A stretch of DNA of 64,000 nucleotides from Snodgrassella sp. CFCC 13594 (GCF_001590725.1 NZ_LQXR01000003.1:86645-150644), one strand, 5' to 3'. Shown: positions 9,419 to 19,185, numbered from the stretch's first letter. Made by a program: numbers and translations. The notes: generated by a model not told the origin, from the sequence alone.

Positions 9419-11239
9419 ATGTTGGATGACGCACAGATGGGTATGTCTCCTGATCGTGCAGCCGATAGCACATCAGCAGCAGCACAAGTGCTGGTAGAGC
9501 GGGTGTTAGGGGCGCGAGCGCCGGATGAATGGTCTGTGCTTGCGCCTTGGGTAGAGGCGTTATTTTTGGCCTTGGCCGCCGGCCACAGCTGCGTACGTTT
9601 GAAGTCGACACAGGATAAATTATTGTTGCAGCAAGCCCCTACGTTGGTGGGTAAAGGCGGTGATATTGTGCCTTTCGTGGTGCAAGATGGCCGTTTGTAT
9701 TTGGGCCGGGTATGGCAGTTGGAGCAAGACATTGCGAGGCATCTGGTGCGCTTGGCCCGCGCTACAGTGGATGCAGTTGACATACCTACGGCGCGAGCCT
9801 GTTTGGCCGCTTGGTTCGGTGGTATTGGGGCCGAGACCCAGCAGCAGGCTGCCGCGCTGGCTTTGTGGCAACCTTTCATGCTCATCAATGGTGGCCCCGG
9901 TACGGGTAAAACCACCACGGTAGCCAAACTACTGGCGCTGATTTGCCAAAGTGCTTGGCACAGAAATGGATGGCCACGCATTGCGCTGGCTGCACCCACG
10001 GGCAAAGCCGCAGCGCACATGGCTCAATCCTTGCATGCAGCGTTGGCTGGTTTTTCAATATCGACTACAGTATCAACCTATTTGCGTACATTAGAAGGAC
10101 AAACGGTGCATCGCTTGTTGCAACTGCGCCCACCGTTATTGCGCAGTCCGTTTGGCCCAAATCAAACCTTGCCCATTGATATTTTGGTCATCGATGAAGC
10201 GTCTATGCTGGATTTGTCGTTGCTGAGCGCTTTACTCAATGCGCTGCGCACGGGGACGCGTGTCATTTTGTTGGGTGATGCTAACCAGTTGCCGGCGGTG
10301 GGTGCTGGTGATGTGTTGAGTGCATTGGCTCAACCCACGGCAATGGATGAGGTGTTGGCGACAAAATTGACTGCTTTGTTGCCCGAAGCCACATGGCCAG
10401 TCCAAGCTACGCCTGCGCCTTTGTCCAGCCATGTGATGACACTCACGTATAGCCACCGATTTTCCGATGAAGGAGGTATTGGTGTGTTAGCGAGTGCAGT
10501 GATGCGGGGCGATGTTGAAGCAATGGCTGCTGCATTTGCGCAAAACCCTGATGATTTGGTTTGGCATCCACGTGCTATCCCGAGCTTATGTGCGCCATTG
10601 TATGCATTTCAGGCAGCCTATTGGCAAGCAGTGGCCGAACACAATGTGGCGTTGACTTTTACATTGCTGGAAAAGATCATGCTGCTGTCGGTATGGCGTC
10701 GTGATGCAGCCGCATTTAATCTTGCCTATCGGCAATTTTTAATGAGGCATGGTCATGACGCTCAAGCGCGCTGGTTTGCTGGGTTGCCGATCATGGTCAC
10801 GCAAAATGATTACAGCGTGGGTCTCTATAATGGTGATATGGGTGTGGTGATGGCGGCGGAAAATGGCCAATTGATGGCGTATTTCCCTCATGGCCAAAGC
10901 GCTTGGCGCCCGCTCAGTTTAAGCCGACTGCCTGAACACAGTGATGCTTTCGCTATTACTGTGCACAAAAGCCAAGGCTCCGAGTATGAGACTGTGTGGC
11001 TGCTGGCGCCAGAAGAGGCGTTGGTTGCAGATGATTCTCATGTTTTGTTTGACCGCGCTTTGTTGTACACCGCATTGACACGAGCCAAGCAGCGTTTCGT
11101 GTTTTGCGGCGCGCCTGCACAGTTGTTTCAGGCAGCCCAAACCCAGCACCAACGGTTGAGTGGTTTGCGAGCCGCATTGAAACGCCAATACCAGCGTCTC
11201 CAACCCGCCCCAGATGAGCTCAATGAGCGAGAAGAATGA
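9419..11239 (+). CDS. recD: Exodeoxyribonuclease V alpha subunit (RecD helicase)
   Basis: RecD is the 5'-to-3' helicase of the RecBCD recombination and repair complex. The sequence shows Walker A GGPGTGKTTT (residues 158-167), APTGKAAAHM, Walker B LVIDEASMLDLSLL, LLGDANQLPAVGAGDVL and the C-terminal helicase motif FAITVHKSQGSEYETV with LLYTALTRAK. It is 606 residues, as expected. recB and recC are not in the window. It lies 31 bases after lolD on the same strand, with a bidirectional terminator after it. Two DUS cores (near 10608 and 11127) lie inside the gene. The exact start is uncertain because the first 40 residues are poorly conserved. Confidence 0.9.
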   Translation: MLDDAQMGMSPDRAADSTSAAAQVLVERVLGARAPDEWSVLAPWVEALFLALAAGHSCVRLKSTQDKLLLQQAPTLVGKGGDIVPFVVQDGRLYLGRVWQLEQDIARHLVRLARATVDAVDIPTARACLAAWFGGIGAETQQQAAALALWQPFMLINGGPGTGKTTTVAKLLALICQSAWHRNGWPRIALAAPTGKAAAHMAQSLHAALAGFSISTTVSTYLRTLEGQTVHRLLQLRPPLLRSPFGPNQTLPIDILVIDEASMLDLSLLSALLNALRTGTRVILLGDANQLPAVGAGDVLSALAQPTAMDEVLATKLTALLPEATWPVQATPAPLSSHVMTLTYSHRFSDEGGIGVLASAVMRGDVEAMAAAFAQNPDDLVWHPRAIPSLCAPLYAFQAAYWQAVAEHNVALTFTLLEKIMLLSVWRRDAAAFNLAYRQFLMRHGHDAQARWFAGLPIMVTQNDYSVGLYNGDMGVVMAAENGQLMAYFPHGQSAWRPLSLSRLPEHSDAFAITVHKSQGSEYETVWLLAPEEALVADDSHVLFDRALLYTALTRAKQRFVFCGAPAQLFQAAQTQHQRLSGLRAALKRQYQRLQPAPDELNEREE

Positions 11240-11283
11240 AAGTATGGTGGTTGTCTTGGGCATAATAAAAGCCTAAACAATAT

Positions 11284-11312
11284 AAAAGCCGCTGTGTTGA
11301 ACAGCGGCTTTT
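11284..11312. terminator. Bidirectional terminator between recD and secF
   Basis: AAAAGCCGCTGT (11284-11295), a five-base loop and ACAGCGGCTTTT (11301-11312) form a perfect 12 bp stem with T runs in both directions. It serves the convergent recD and secF. Confidence 0.85.
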
Positions 11313-11329
11313 GTTTGGTTGAGTCAAGA

Positions 11330-12264
11330 CTACACCACGGCTTCTTCTTTACGTTTGGTGGGTTTATGTAGGTTTTGGCGATTGACACCAAACATCAGCA
11401 GCAATGGGCTGGCCACCAGTACTGAAGAGTAAATACCAAAGACGATGCCGATGGTCAGTGCCATGGCAAAGCCGTGTAGCGCCGCGCCACCAAACACCAG
11501 CATGGAAATAACCATGGCTTCGGTAGAACCGTGGGTAATAATGGTTCGGCTCATGGTGGCGGTGATGGCGTTATCGATAATTTCGGGGACACTGTGGCCG
11601 CGCATGTGTGGTTTGCGAAAGTTTTCACGAATGCGGTCGAACACCACCACAGACTCATTCACTGAGTAGCCCAATACCGCTAAGACGCCGGCCAAAACCG
11701 TCAGTGAAAATTCCCACTGAAACAAGGCAAAACAGCCGAGAATAATCACGACGTCGTGCATATTGGCAATGATGGCGGATACCGCAAAACGCCATTCAAA
11801 GCGCACTGATAAATAAATCACAATGCCAATCACCACCATACCCAAAGCCAATAAACCATGCGTTACCAGCTCTTCTCCCACTTGTGGGCCAATAAATTCC
11901 ACTTGGCGCAAGCGATATCGGCGTGTTTTTGCTTGAGTAAACTCATCACTTGGTTGGACAAAGCGGCGGAGCTAATGCCTTCTTTATTGGGCAGGCGAAT
12001 CATTACTTGCTTGTTGGTGCCCAAAGCCTGTACTTGGACCTCACCCATGTGCAAACCGTCTAATTCCTGGCGTACTTGGTTGAGGTCTATGCTTTGTTGC
12101 GATTCCACTTCCATGACTGTACCACCGGTGAATTCCACCGAATAGTTCAAGCCTTTGGTGACCAGAAAAAACACCGCAATAATGAAGGTAATCAGCGATA
12201 TGGCCGTGGTGAGCTTGCCGTAGCTCATAAACGGGATGTCGCGTTTGATTCTGAAAAATTCCAT
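11330..12264 (-). CDS. secF: Protein translocase subunit SecF (one frameshift in this sequence)
   Basis: SecF, with SecD, uses the proton gradient to assist Sec-dependent export. The N-terminal part (12264 down to about 11911) has SVEFTGGTVMEVE. The C-terminal part continues in another frame from LRQVEFIGPQVGEELV through GYSVNESVVVFDRIRENFRK to the end. One base is missing at the AA of 11910-11911 (TT on the coding strand, where TTT restores AL-RQVEFIG). Corrected length is 311 residues, close to E. coli (323). The secD stop/start gap is six bases. A broken secF would be a serious export defect, so a base-calling error is more likely than a pseudogene. Confidence 0.9.
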
Positions 12265-12270
12265 GATGCA

Positions 12271-14121
12271 TTATTCCTTTACTGTCTTGGTGGCTTTTTC
12301 TGGAATCCAGATATGGCCAATGGACAGGGTTTTCAGTTTACGGCGACGGCCGTACCACAGATTGACGAATGCACGGGAAACCACCACAGATGAAAACATA
12401 GATGTCAGAATCCCCAAGCAATGGACCACGGCAAAGCCGCGCACAGGGCCCGAGCCGAAGATCAGCAAGGCAATACCGGCAATTAGGGATGTGATGTTGG
12501 AATCGACAATCGTGTGCCAAGCATGCTCATAGCCCGCATTGATGGCCATTTGCGGTGAGTTGCCATGGCGTAATTCTTCGCGAATGCGTTCGTTAATCAA
12601 GACATTCGAATCAATCGCCATCCCCAGTGTAAGGGCAATAGCGGCGATGCCCGGTAGTGTGAGTGTGGCTTGTAGTGCAGATAAAATAGCAATCAAGAAC
12701 AACAGGTTACACGATAAAGCCAGCACCGAGAAGACACCAAACATGCGGTAGTAGAGCATCATGAACAATGCCACCACCACAAAGCCCCATAAGGTAGAGT
12801 GGAAGCCTTTGCTGATGTTTTCTTTACCCAGTGATGGGCCAATGGTGCGCTCTTCGATGATTTTCATGGGTGCCGCCAAAGAGCCCGCGCGCAACAGCAA
12901 GGCTGTATCATTGGCTTCAGCGCTGCTCATGCTGCCTGAAATAATGGTGCGGCCGTTGGGAATGGGCTCATTGATGACGGGTGCTGTTACCACTTCCGCT
13001 TTGCCTTGATCAATCAGTACCATGGCCATGCGTTTGCCTACATTATTGCGGGTGAGATCGGCAAAAATACTGGCACCGCTACCATCAAAAGTAACGCTCA
13101 CGCCCGGCTGGCCGTTTTGATTGAAATCAGGTTGGGCATTGCTGATGTTGTCGCCAGTGAGTTCGACTTGTTTATTCACCAAAGTAGGTGGGCCATTACC
13201 CGCAGATGGCAGCAATTCATAACCAGCCGGTATTGTGCCTTGGGCAGCCTGTTGCAATAAAGCAGGATCGTCCGACACCATGCGTACCTGCAAAGTGGCG
13301 GTACGACCTATGATGTCCTTCGCTTTAGCGGTGTCTTGCACCCCTGGTAGTTGCACCACGATGCGATCGGCGCCAGCTTGTTGGATAATTGGTTCCGCCA
13401 CGCCCAGTTCGTTGACACGGTTGTGCAGGGTGTTGATGTTTTGTTTCACTGCATCTTCACGAATTTTGGCCATGGCCTGATCAGTTAGACTGATGACCAA
13501 TCGGTTGCCATCGGTAGTCAACGTGGCTTGAGGTAGATTTTGCTGCAATTTGGGTAAGGCTTTTTGTACATCATCGGCTGCCTGAAAAGGCACCACGACC
13601 GTTTGACCATTTCGCACCATGTCGCCGCTGCGGATCTGCATTTGACGCAGTTGACGACGCACATCGCTGGCGTAGCTGTCTAACGTTTTTTGAATTGCTG
13701 CAGCCATGTCAACCTGCATGGTGAAATGCACACCACCGCGCAAGTCCAAGCCTAAAAACATCGGGCGTGCGTTGATTTGTGCCATCCATTGCGGGGTGTT
13801 GGCGAGCAAATTGAGTGCCACGATATAACCTTCACCAAATTGGCTGGCAATTGCATCGCGTGCTTTCAATTGAGTATCGGTGTCGGCAAAACGCACTTTC
13901 AGGCTGCCATCATTGATGAACATACCTTGATCTTGGATGTGTGCGGCTGCCAGTGCTTGCTTGACGGTATTTTCAGTATTTTCGTCTATGCTGATGGCTT
14001 GACGGTTGGTGGAGATTTGCACTGCCGGAATTTCGCCAAAGAAATTGGGAATGGTATAGAGCAAGCCCAAAATCAAGGTAAAGGCAATCAGCAGGTATTT
14101 CCACAAGGGGTAACGGTTCAT
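12271..14121 (-). CDS. secD: Protein translocase subunit SecD
   Basis: SecD is the large RND-like partner of SecF in the inner membrane. The start MNRYPLWKYLLIAFTLILGLLYTIPN at 14121 matches the family, and the longer ORF start at 14187 does not. Also visible are LGLDLRGGVHFTMQVD (about residue 125), the large periplasmic P1 region, and the C-terminal helices with GMAIDSNVLINERIREELR and SNITSLIAGIALLIFGSGPVRGFAV. It is 616 residues against 615 in E. coli. A DUS core GGCTGCCTGAA lies inside near 13576. Middle gene of yajC-secD-secF. Confidence 0.96.
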   Translation of the reverse strand: MNRYPLWKYLLIAFTLILGLLYTIPNFFGEIPAVQISTNRQAISIDENTENTVKQALAAAHIQDQGMFINDGSLKVRFADTDTQLKARDAIASQFGEGYIVALNLLANTPQWMAQINARPMFLGLDLRGGVHFTMQVDMAAAIQKTLDSYASDVRRQLRQMQIRSGDMVRNGQTVVVPFQAADDVQKALPKLQQNLPQATLTTDGNRLVISLTDQAMAKIREDAVKQNINTLHNRVNELGVAEPIIQQAGADRIVVQLPGVQDTAKAKDIIGRTATLQVRMVSDDPALLQQAAQGTIPAGYELLPSAGNGPPTLVNKQVELTGDNISNAQPDFNQNGQPGVSVTFDGSGASIFADLTRNNVGKRMAMVLIDQGKAEVVTAPVINEPIPNGRTIISGSMSSAEANDTALLLRAGSLAAPMKIIEERTIGPSLGKENISKGFHSTLWGFVVVALFMMLYYRMFGVFSVLALSCNLLFLIAILSALQATLTLPGIAAIALTLGMAIDSNVLINERIREELRHGNSPQMAINAGYEHAWHTIVDSNITSLIAGIALLIFGSGPVRGFAVVHCLGILTSMFSSVVVSRAFVNLWYGRRRKLKTLSIGHIWIPEKATKTVKE

Positions 14122-14202
14122 ACTATGACCAACCTTGCTGGGTGAAAAACAACTCAGATAAATGCCGCAACACCATGGCTGCGGCAAAATAAACCAATGC
14201 GA

Positions 14203-14502
14203 TTAAGCTTGAACTTTGCTGCTGATGGCGGCACGTTCCACTTCTACTTCCACATTGGGGGCAATTTCTACTGTGAAAAATTGTTCGCCGATTTTGGTGA
14301 TTTTGCCAGCGATGCCAGAATTGGTGATGATTTTGTCACCCTTTTTTAACTCACCCAGCATTTTTTGGTGCAGTTTGAATTTCTTCTGCTGCGGGCGCAT
14401 GATTAAAAAGTAAAATACAAACAAAATCAATACCAGAGGTGCAAACTGCATCAACATGCTCGGTGATGCAACGGCATCGGCGGCGTAGGCAAAATCAATC
14501 AT
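14203..14502 (-). CDS. yajC: Preprotein translocase subunit YajC
   Basis: Small inner-membrane protein associated with SecDF. One transmembrane helix (about residues 15-36) is followed by FLIMRPQQKKFKLHQKML and the domain GDKIITNSGIAGKITKI. The start is placed at 14502: the ATG there has a GGAG six bases upstream, while the ORF's apparent start at 14514 is a TTG overlapping that ribosome site. It is 99 residues. It heads yajC-secD-secF, 81 bases before secD. The tgt/queA genes often found upstream are not present; radC is upstream instead. Confidence 0.93.
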   Translation of the reverse strand: MIDFAYAADAVASPSMLMQFAPLVLILFVFYFLIMRPQQKKFKLHQKMLGELKKGDKIITNSGIAGKITKIGEQFFTVEIAPNVEVEVERAAISSKVQA

Positions 14503-14629
14503 GGTAGACTCCAAAACAAATGAGAAAGGATGAACTGCAATCTTTAGAATCAGCCATTGTAATCGGAGACTCTATTTTTTTCTAGCTTTGCGGTGCAATT
14601 CCCTTTGGTTATATCTCGACCACATCTAA

Positions 14630-15304
14630 TTACACCAGCCCAAGTGCTGCCAGTGAAGTGGTGTGGTGGCGGGTGACAATGAAATGATCCAATAACACGA
14701 TGTCGAGTAAGGCCAAGGCTTGCTTAAGGATGCTCGTGAATTCAATATCAGCACTGGATGGCTGTTGAGTTTGGCCCGGATGATTGTGTGCCAGTATGAT
14801 GGCTGGCGCATGGTGAAGCAAAGCCAGTCTTGCGATTTCGCGGATATAAACGGTGTTTTGGTTGACAGTGCCGCGTGCTAGCTCAATGGTTTGAATCAGC
14901 TGATGTTGTTGGTTAAGCAGCAGCGCAATACACACTTCCACTTGTTCCCCACCCAATTGCAGTCGCAGATAGTCAGCCACGATTTGTGGTCGGTTTAATA
15001 AAGGAGCGCTACTCAGGTCTTCGTGCAAAATGCGGCGACCAATTTCTTTGACCACAGCAAACTGCGTGAAACTGGCGATGCCCATGCCTTTAACGGCAGT
15101 GAGCTCGGATAAGTTCGTGCTCATGAGTGCGCTCAGGCTGCCAAAACGGTTGATCAAGTGTCTGGCCAAATCCACGGCACTCATGCCAACAATGCCGGTG
15201 CGCAACAAAATGGCCAGGAGCTCAGCATCACTTAATGAAGTAGAACCCAATTGCAATAATTTTTCTCGAGGCCGTTCGCCTTCAGGCCAGTGTTTGATGC
15301 TCAT
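14630..15304 (-). CDS. radC: RadC family JAB/MPN-domain protein
   Basis: RadC homologue with an N-terminal helix-hairpin-helix region (ELTAVKGMGIASFTQFAVVKEI) and a C-terminal JAMM metalloprotease-like domain. The zinc motif is AHNHPGQTQQPSSAD, i.e. HxH with the downstream Ser and Asp. Function remains unsettled in the family; the early DNA repair assignment was withdrawn for E. coli. ATG codons at 15307 and 15304 are both possible, and AGGAG spacing favours 15304. It is 224 residues, of normal length. It lies between rarA and yajC on the same strand, with no clear terminator seen. Confidence 0.9.
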   Translation of the reverse strand: MSIKHWPEGERPREKLLQLGSTSLSDAELLAILLRTGIVGMSAVDLARHLINRFGSLSALMSTNLSELTAVKGMGIASFTQFAVVKEIGRRILHEDLSSAPLLNRPQIVADYLRLQLGGEQVEVCIALLLNQQHQLIQTIELARGTVNQNTVYIREIARLALLHHAPAIILAHNHPGQTQQPSSADIEFTSILKQALALLDIVLLDHFIVTRHHTTSLAALGLV

Positions 15305-15471
15305 CATCTACTCCTGAAGCGCCGCCAGGTGTTGATTGATGATAAATGAATTTTGGCAATGGGTAAATGCGATTTAGATTGGATTTAGATTGGATTAACT
15401 TAGGAATAGCAGAGGGTTATGAGGCGGATGGCAGTGATTGGGCTGCCTGAAAAATATACCCCAATTGACTA

Positions 15472-16779
15472 CTAGGAAGCAGAATCGGCTTCTTCATCCC
15501 ATTGCCGTAGCAGTGCCAGTTTCTCCGCAATTTTGATTTCCAATCCGCGCGGCACTGGTTGGTAAAAATCGGGTTCAGCTAGACCATCAGGCATGTATGT
15601 TTCACCCGCTGCATAAGCGTTGGGCTCATCGTGGGCATAACGGTATTCGTGGCCATAACCCAATTCTTTCATGAGTTTGGTGGGGGCGTTGCGTAAATGC
15701 ACGGGAACCTCATGCGAAGCTTGGCTTTTCACAAATGATCGCGCTTGATTGTACGCCATGTAGCCAGCATTGCTTTTGGCGGCGCTGGCCAGATAAATCA
15801 CGGCTTGCGCCAACGCCAATTCCCCTTCGGGGCTACCCAGTCGTTCATAGGTGGCCGCTGCTTCATTGGTGATTTGCATGGCGCGCGGGTCGGCCAAGCC
15901 GATGTCTTCCCAGGCCATGCGGATGATGCGACGTGCCAGATAACGTGGGTCTGCGCCTCCATCTATCATGCGGGTAAACCAATAGAGTGCTGCGTTGGGG
16001 TGTGAACCGCGTACCGACTTATGTAAAGCGGAAATTTGCTCATAAAAACTGTCGCCTCCTTTGTCGAAACGGCGAATTTGTGTGCCCAAGCTATTACCCA
16101 CGAATTCGGCGGTGATTGTATGGCGCTGTTGGGTTTGGGCCGCCCGCAACAATTGTTCTAGTAGATTGAGTAATCGGCGTGCATCGCCATCGGCACTGCC
16201 AATAATCACGGTTTCGGCATCAGCTTCGATGTGCATTTCAGTATATTCAGGCAGCCTGAATACTTTGTTTAACAGTTGCTGCAGCTCTTCGGTGTTTAGA
16301 GATTTGAGGGTATAAACCTGTGCTCGGCTGAGCAAGGCCGGATTGACCTCGAAAGACGGGTTTTCCGTGGTAGCGCCAATAAATGTGAGTAGACCGCTTT
16401 CCACGTAAGGCAAAAAAGCATCTTGCTGTGATTTATTGAAGCGGTGAACTTCATCCACAAATAGAATGGTGCTTTGCCCGTGTTGCAAGGCCAGCTCTGC
16501 TTTGTCAACCGCGGCGCGGATGTCTTTCACGCCGGCAAAAACAGCCGATACGGGCAAAAATTGAGCATGAAAGCTTTGCGCCAGAATGCGTGCCAACGTG
16601 GTTTTGCCCACGCCTGGAGGTCCCCACAGCAGCATGGAATGCAAGCGACCACTTTCCACTGCTACACGCAAGGGTTTGCCCGAACCGATGAGATGCTGTT
16701 GGCCGATGACATCGTCTAAGGTGTGTGGGCGCAGCTGTTCTGCCAGCGGGGCTTGTGGGGATTGGGCAAATAAATCCAT
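15472..16779 (-). CDS. rarA: Replication-associated recombination protein A (AAA+ ATPase)
   Basis: RarA/MgsA family ATPase that acts at stalled replication forks. The sequence LAEQLRPHTLDDVIGQQHL opens the AAA+ core, followed by Walker A GPPGVGKTTL (about residues 53-62), Walker B TILFVDEVHRFNKSQQD, sensor 1 TFIGATTENPSFEVNPALLSR and the C-terminal tetramerisation domain (DGGADPRYLARRIIRMAWEDIGLADP). It is 435 residues, close to 447 in E. coli. A palindromic DUS (TTCAGGCAGCCTGAA) is embedded near 16246-16260. A single DUS follows the stop. Confidence 0.95.
   Translation of the reverse strand: MDLFAQSPQAPLAEQLRPHTLDDVIGQQHLIGSGKPLRVAVESGRLHSMLLWGPPGVGKTTLARILAQSFHAQFLPVSAVFAGVKDIRAAVDKAELALQHGQSTILFVDEVHRFNKSQQDAFLPYVESGLLTFIGATTENPSFEVNPALLSRAQVYTLKSLNTEELQQLLNKVFRLPEYTEMHIEADAETVIIGSADGDARRLLNLLEQLLRAAQTQQRHTITAEFVGNSLGTQIRRFDKGGDSFYEQISALHKSVRGSHPNAALYWFTRMIDGGADPRYLARRIIRMAWEDIGLADPRAMQITNEAAATYERLGSPEGELALAQAVIYLASAAKSNAGYMAYNQARSFVKSQASHEVPVHLRNAPTKLMKELGYGHEYRYAHDEPNAYAAGETYMPDGLAEPDFYQPVPRGLEIKIAEKLALLRQWDEEADSAS
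16246..16260. repeat. Palindromic DNA uptake sequence inside rarA
   Basis: TTCAGGCAGCCTGAA reads as the DUS core on both strands, because the two copies share the central GGCAGCC. It is the only such fused copy noticed here and lies in the coding region of rarA. Confidence 0.7.
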
Positions 16780-16898
16780 GGTGGGGTCGTACTGTTAATG
16801 AGGGTGAAATTGTACACCAGAGCCGCAACAATCATCAGCGCCTAGATATGATTGTGTATAATAAGCGCCTTCTTGGGTAGATGAAAAACGGATTCAAC

Positions 16899-17285
16899 AT
16901 GGCTTTTACTTTCAAGTGCTTATCAATTTTGAGCGTGGGTGCTGCACTGGCTATTTTGGCAGGGTGTGCCAATGGTGGAGCACAGGACCAGCAGTCTGGC
17001 GCTGGTTGGGGGCAAAGCATTGCCCGTTATGCGCTGGATAAGGAATGCCACACTCAATTAAACAAACGCACAGAATGGCAAGCGGCCAGTTTGGTGATGA
17101 GCAAAACGCAGCAAACCAATTTGGCAAATAAGATTTGTGCGTGTGCGGCTGATGAAACCGCTAAGCAATTGGGCACGGTGGATGTTGTGAAGCTCATTAG
17201 CCAGCAACAGCGACAAAAAGTGATTACGGATGTGTCGGTGAAAACCGTCGCCGAATGCAGCAAACGGCTGATTTTGGGCAATTAA
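16899..17285 (+). CDS. Small hypothetical lipoprotein
   Basis: Not recognised beyond being a lipoprotein. The N-terminus MAFTFKCLSILSVGAALAILAGC carries a signal peptide and a lipobox LAGC, so the mature protein would begin at the Cys and be membrane-anchored. The remaining 105 or so residues are soluble with conserved-looking Cys in KECHTQ, KICACAADE and VAECSKR, possibly disulfides. An ATG at 16881 would add six residues. The 16899 start is preferred for signal-peptide shape and a GGA six bases upstream. It stands alone between divergent rarA and thrC. Confidence 0.65.
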   Translation: MAFTFKCLSILSVGAALAILAGCANGGAQDQQSGAGWGQSIARYALDKECHTQLNKRTEWQAASLVMSKTQQTNLANKICACAADETAKQLGTVDVVKLISQQQRQKVITDVSVKTVAECSKRLILGN

Positions 17286-17494
17286 AATCATTGTAAATAT
17301 CAAATATGAGGTGGCGCAATGCTGCCAGAAAAATACCTTTCAGGCAGCCATTGATGGTGGCAGAAAGCATTTGGGTATGAACAGAAATCCAGAACACGCG
17401 TTTATTTGGGCCGAATGGCATTGAGCGGTCAGCCAGCGTGACCAATCAGTGTTCATCAATTTATATGCACCGGTTTAAAGAATAGGAAACACGC

Positions 17495-18910
17495 ATGAAA
17501 TACATCAGCACTCGAGGGCAAACAGAGCCGAAAACATTCAGCGAAGCCTTATTAATGGGTTTGGCGCCCGATGGCGGTTTATTGATGCCGGAAAGCTACC
17601 CGCACGTTTCTGAGGTAACCTTGTATGAATGGCGCCAACTGTCTTATCCGCAATTGGCGTTTCAAATCATTAGCTTGTTTGCAACCGATATTGATTCTGC
17701 TGATTTACAGGCCATCATCAATAAAACCTACACCGCCGAGGTGTTTGGTCACGCCGAGATTGCCCCAGTACGCCGCTTGCATGACGGCATCTGTATCGAA
17801 GGTCTGTCTAATGGCCCAACCTTGGCGTTTAAAGACATGGCCATGCAATTGTTGGGCAATTTGTTTGAATATGTGTTGGGCCGCGAAGGGAAAACGCTCA
17901 ATATCATTGGCGCTACCAGTGGTGACACCGGTTCTGCAGCTGAATATGCTCTGCGCGGTAAAGATGGCATCAATGTATTTATGCTCTCGCCCTACGGCAA
18001 AATGAGCGCTTTTCAACGTGCGCAGATGTATAGCCTAGAAGATCGTAATATTTACAATATTGCCGTTGAAGGCATGTTTGATGATTGCCAAGATATTGTC
18101 AAAGCCTTGCAAAATGATGAGTTGTTTAAAGCACAGTACCATTTAAGTACGGTCAACTCCATCAATTGGGGGCGCATCATGGCGCAAGTGGTGTATTACT
18201 TTAAGGGCTATTTTGCGGCCACACAAAGTAATGAAGAAAAAGTATCGTTTTGCGTGCCCAGTGGCAATTTTGGAAATGTTTTGGCGGGCCATATTGCTCG
18301 TATGATGGGTTTGCCGATACACCGTTTGATGGTGGCCACCAATGAAAATGATGTATTGGATGAGTTTTTCAAAACTGGTCTGTATCAACCACGTGCGGCC
18401 GCGCAAACTTATGTCACCACCAGCCCATCTATGGATATTTCCAAAGCATCCAATTTTGAGCGCTTTGTATTTGATTTGGTCGATCGGGACAGCAGTGAAA
18501 TTGAATTGATGTGGGCTCAGGTGGGGGCGGGAAAAGGGTTCGATTTGAGCCGAGTGCTTGACAAAATTCATGAGCAATATGGTTTTGTATCCGGTAAGAG
18601 CGTACACGCTGATCGGTTACGTACCATTGCCGAGGTCTATGCTGATGATCGCCAGTTGATTGACCCGCACACAGCCGACGGCGTTAAAGTGGCACGCGAA
18701 CTGCGTGAAACTGGTGAAAAAGTGGTGTGTCTGGAAACGGCGTTGGCGGCCAAATTCGCCGACACCATTCATGCCGCTGTGGGTGAGGATGTGGTTATTC
18801 CACGTCCAGCTAAATTGGTTGGCATCGAAGATTTGCCACAACGGGTACAGGTTCTGCCGAATAATGCGGCAGCGGTGAAAATGTATTTGAAAGAGCAATT
18901 GGGTGAATAA
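17495..18910 (+). CDS. thrC: Threonine synthase
   Basis: PLP enzyme converting O-phosphohomoserine to threonine, the last step of threonine synthesis. The family N-terminus MKYISTRGQTEPKTFSEALLMGLAPDGGL is intact. The PLP lysine is K113 in PTLAFKDMAMQ, the phosphate loop is GATSGDTGSAA, and CVPSGNFGN and MVATNENDVL follow. It is 471 residues, the length of the longer proteobacterial/fungal-like class. AGGAAA precedes the ATG. It is monocistronic, ending in a DUS-pair terminator. Confidence 0.96.
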   Translation: MKYISTRGQTEPKTFSEALLMGLAPDGGLLMPESYPHVSEVTLYEWRQLSYPQLAFQIISLFATDIDSADLQAIINKTYTAEVFGHAEIAPVRRLHDGICIEGLSNGPTLAFKDMAMQLLGNLFEYVLGREGKTLNIIGATSGDTGSAAEYALRGKDGINVFMLSPYGKMSAFQRAQMYSLEDRNIYNIAVEGMFDDCQDIVKALQNDELFKAQYHLSTVNSINWGRIMAQVVYYFKGYFAATQSNEEKVSFCVPSGNFGNVLAGHIARMMGLPIHRLMVATNENDVLDEFFKTGLYQPRAAAQTYVTTSPSMDISKASNFERFVFDLVDRDSSEIELMWAQVGAGKGFDLSRVLDKIHEQYGFVSGKSVHADRLRTIAEVYADDRQLIDPHTADGVKVARELRETGEKVVCLETALAAKFADTIHAAVGEDVVIPRPAKLVGIEDLPQRVQVLPNNAAAVKMYLKEQLGE

Positions 18911-18932
18911 GCATCCTTTATGGGCCTGAAAA

Positions 18933-18964
18933 AGGCTGTCTGAAAATATTCAGGCAGCCTTTTT
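18933..18964 (+). terminator. DUS-pair terminator after thrC
   Basis: AGGCTGTCTGAA (18933-18944), loop AATA, TTCAGGCAGCCT (18949-18960), then TTTT. The left arm is a one-base variant of the DUS that still pairs by a G-U wobble. Confidence 0.8.
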
Positions 18965-19101
18965 ATTTACCCTAATCATAAAATTAAGGTTAGTTCATGG
19001 TTGTATCGTGATTTAAAACTTAGACTTAAAAGACAAATCCGAATGTATCTTATTGTTGTGTTCATGTGCTGGTGCGGGTAATGCATTGAGCAGGTTACCC
19101 A

Positions 19102-19185
19102 ATGGGTGAACCATCCCTGCGGCGCAGGGATAAGGGCAGTATTGCTTTCAGAAAAGTAAAAATCAGAGGCATACCCAAAAAATAA
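19102..19185 (+). CDS. Possible 27-residue leader ORF upstream of ornithine decarboxylase
   Basis: An ATG at 19102 opens 27 codons rich in Arg and Lys (MGEPSLRRRDKG, then IAFRKVKIRGIPKK) and ends at 19185, 127 bases before the decarboxylase. GAGCAGG lies a few bases upstream. A GC-rich hairpin CCCTGC/GCAGGG (19114-19128) sits inside it, and another, AACGGC/GCCGTT (19253-19267), sits between it and the gene. E. coli speF is controlled by a short leader peptide, so a comparable device is conceivable, but there is no sequence similarity and this may be chance. Confidence 0.2.
   Translation: MGEPSLRRRDKGSIAFRKVKIRGIPKK

Noticed and set aside
9034..10020. 328-codon minus-strand ORF antisense to lolD and recD
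   Set aside because: It lies wholly opposite two well-supported genes; its composition (Ala, Cys, Ser rich) is that of a shadow frame.
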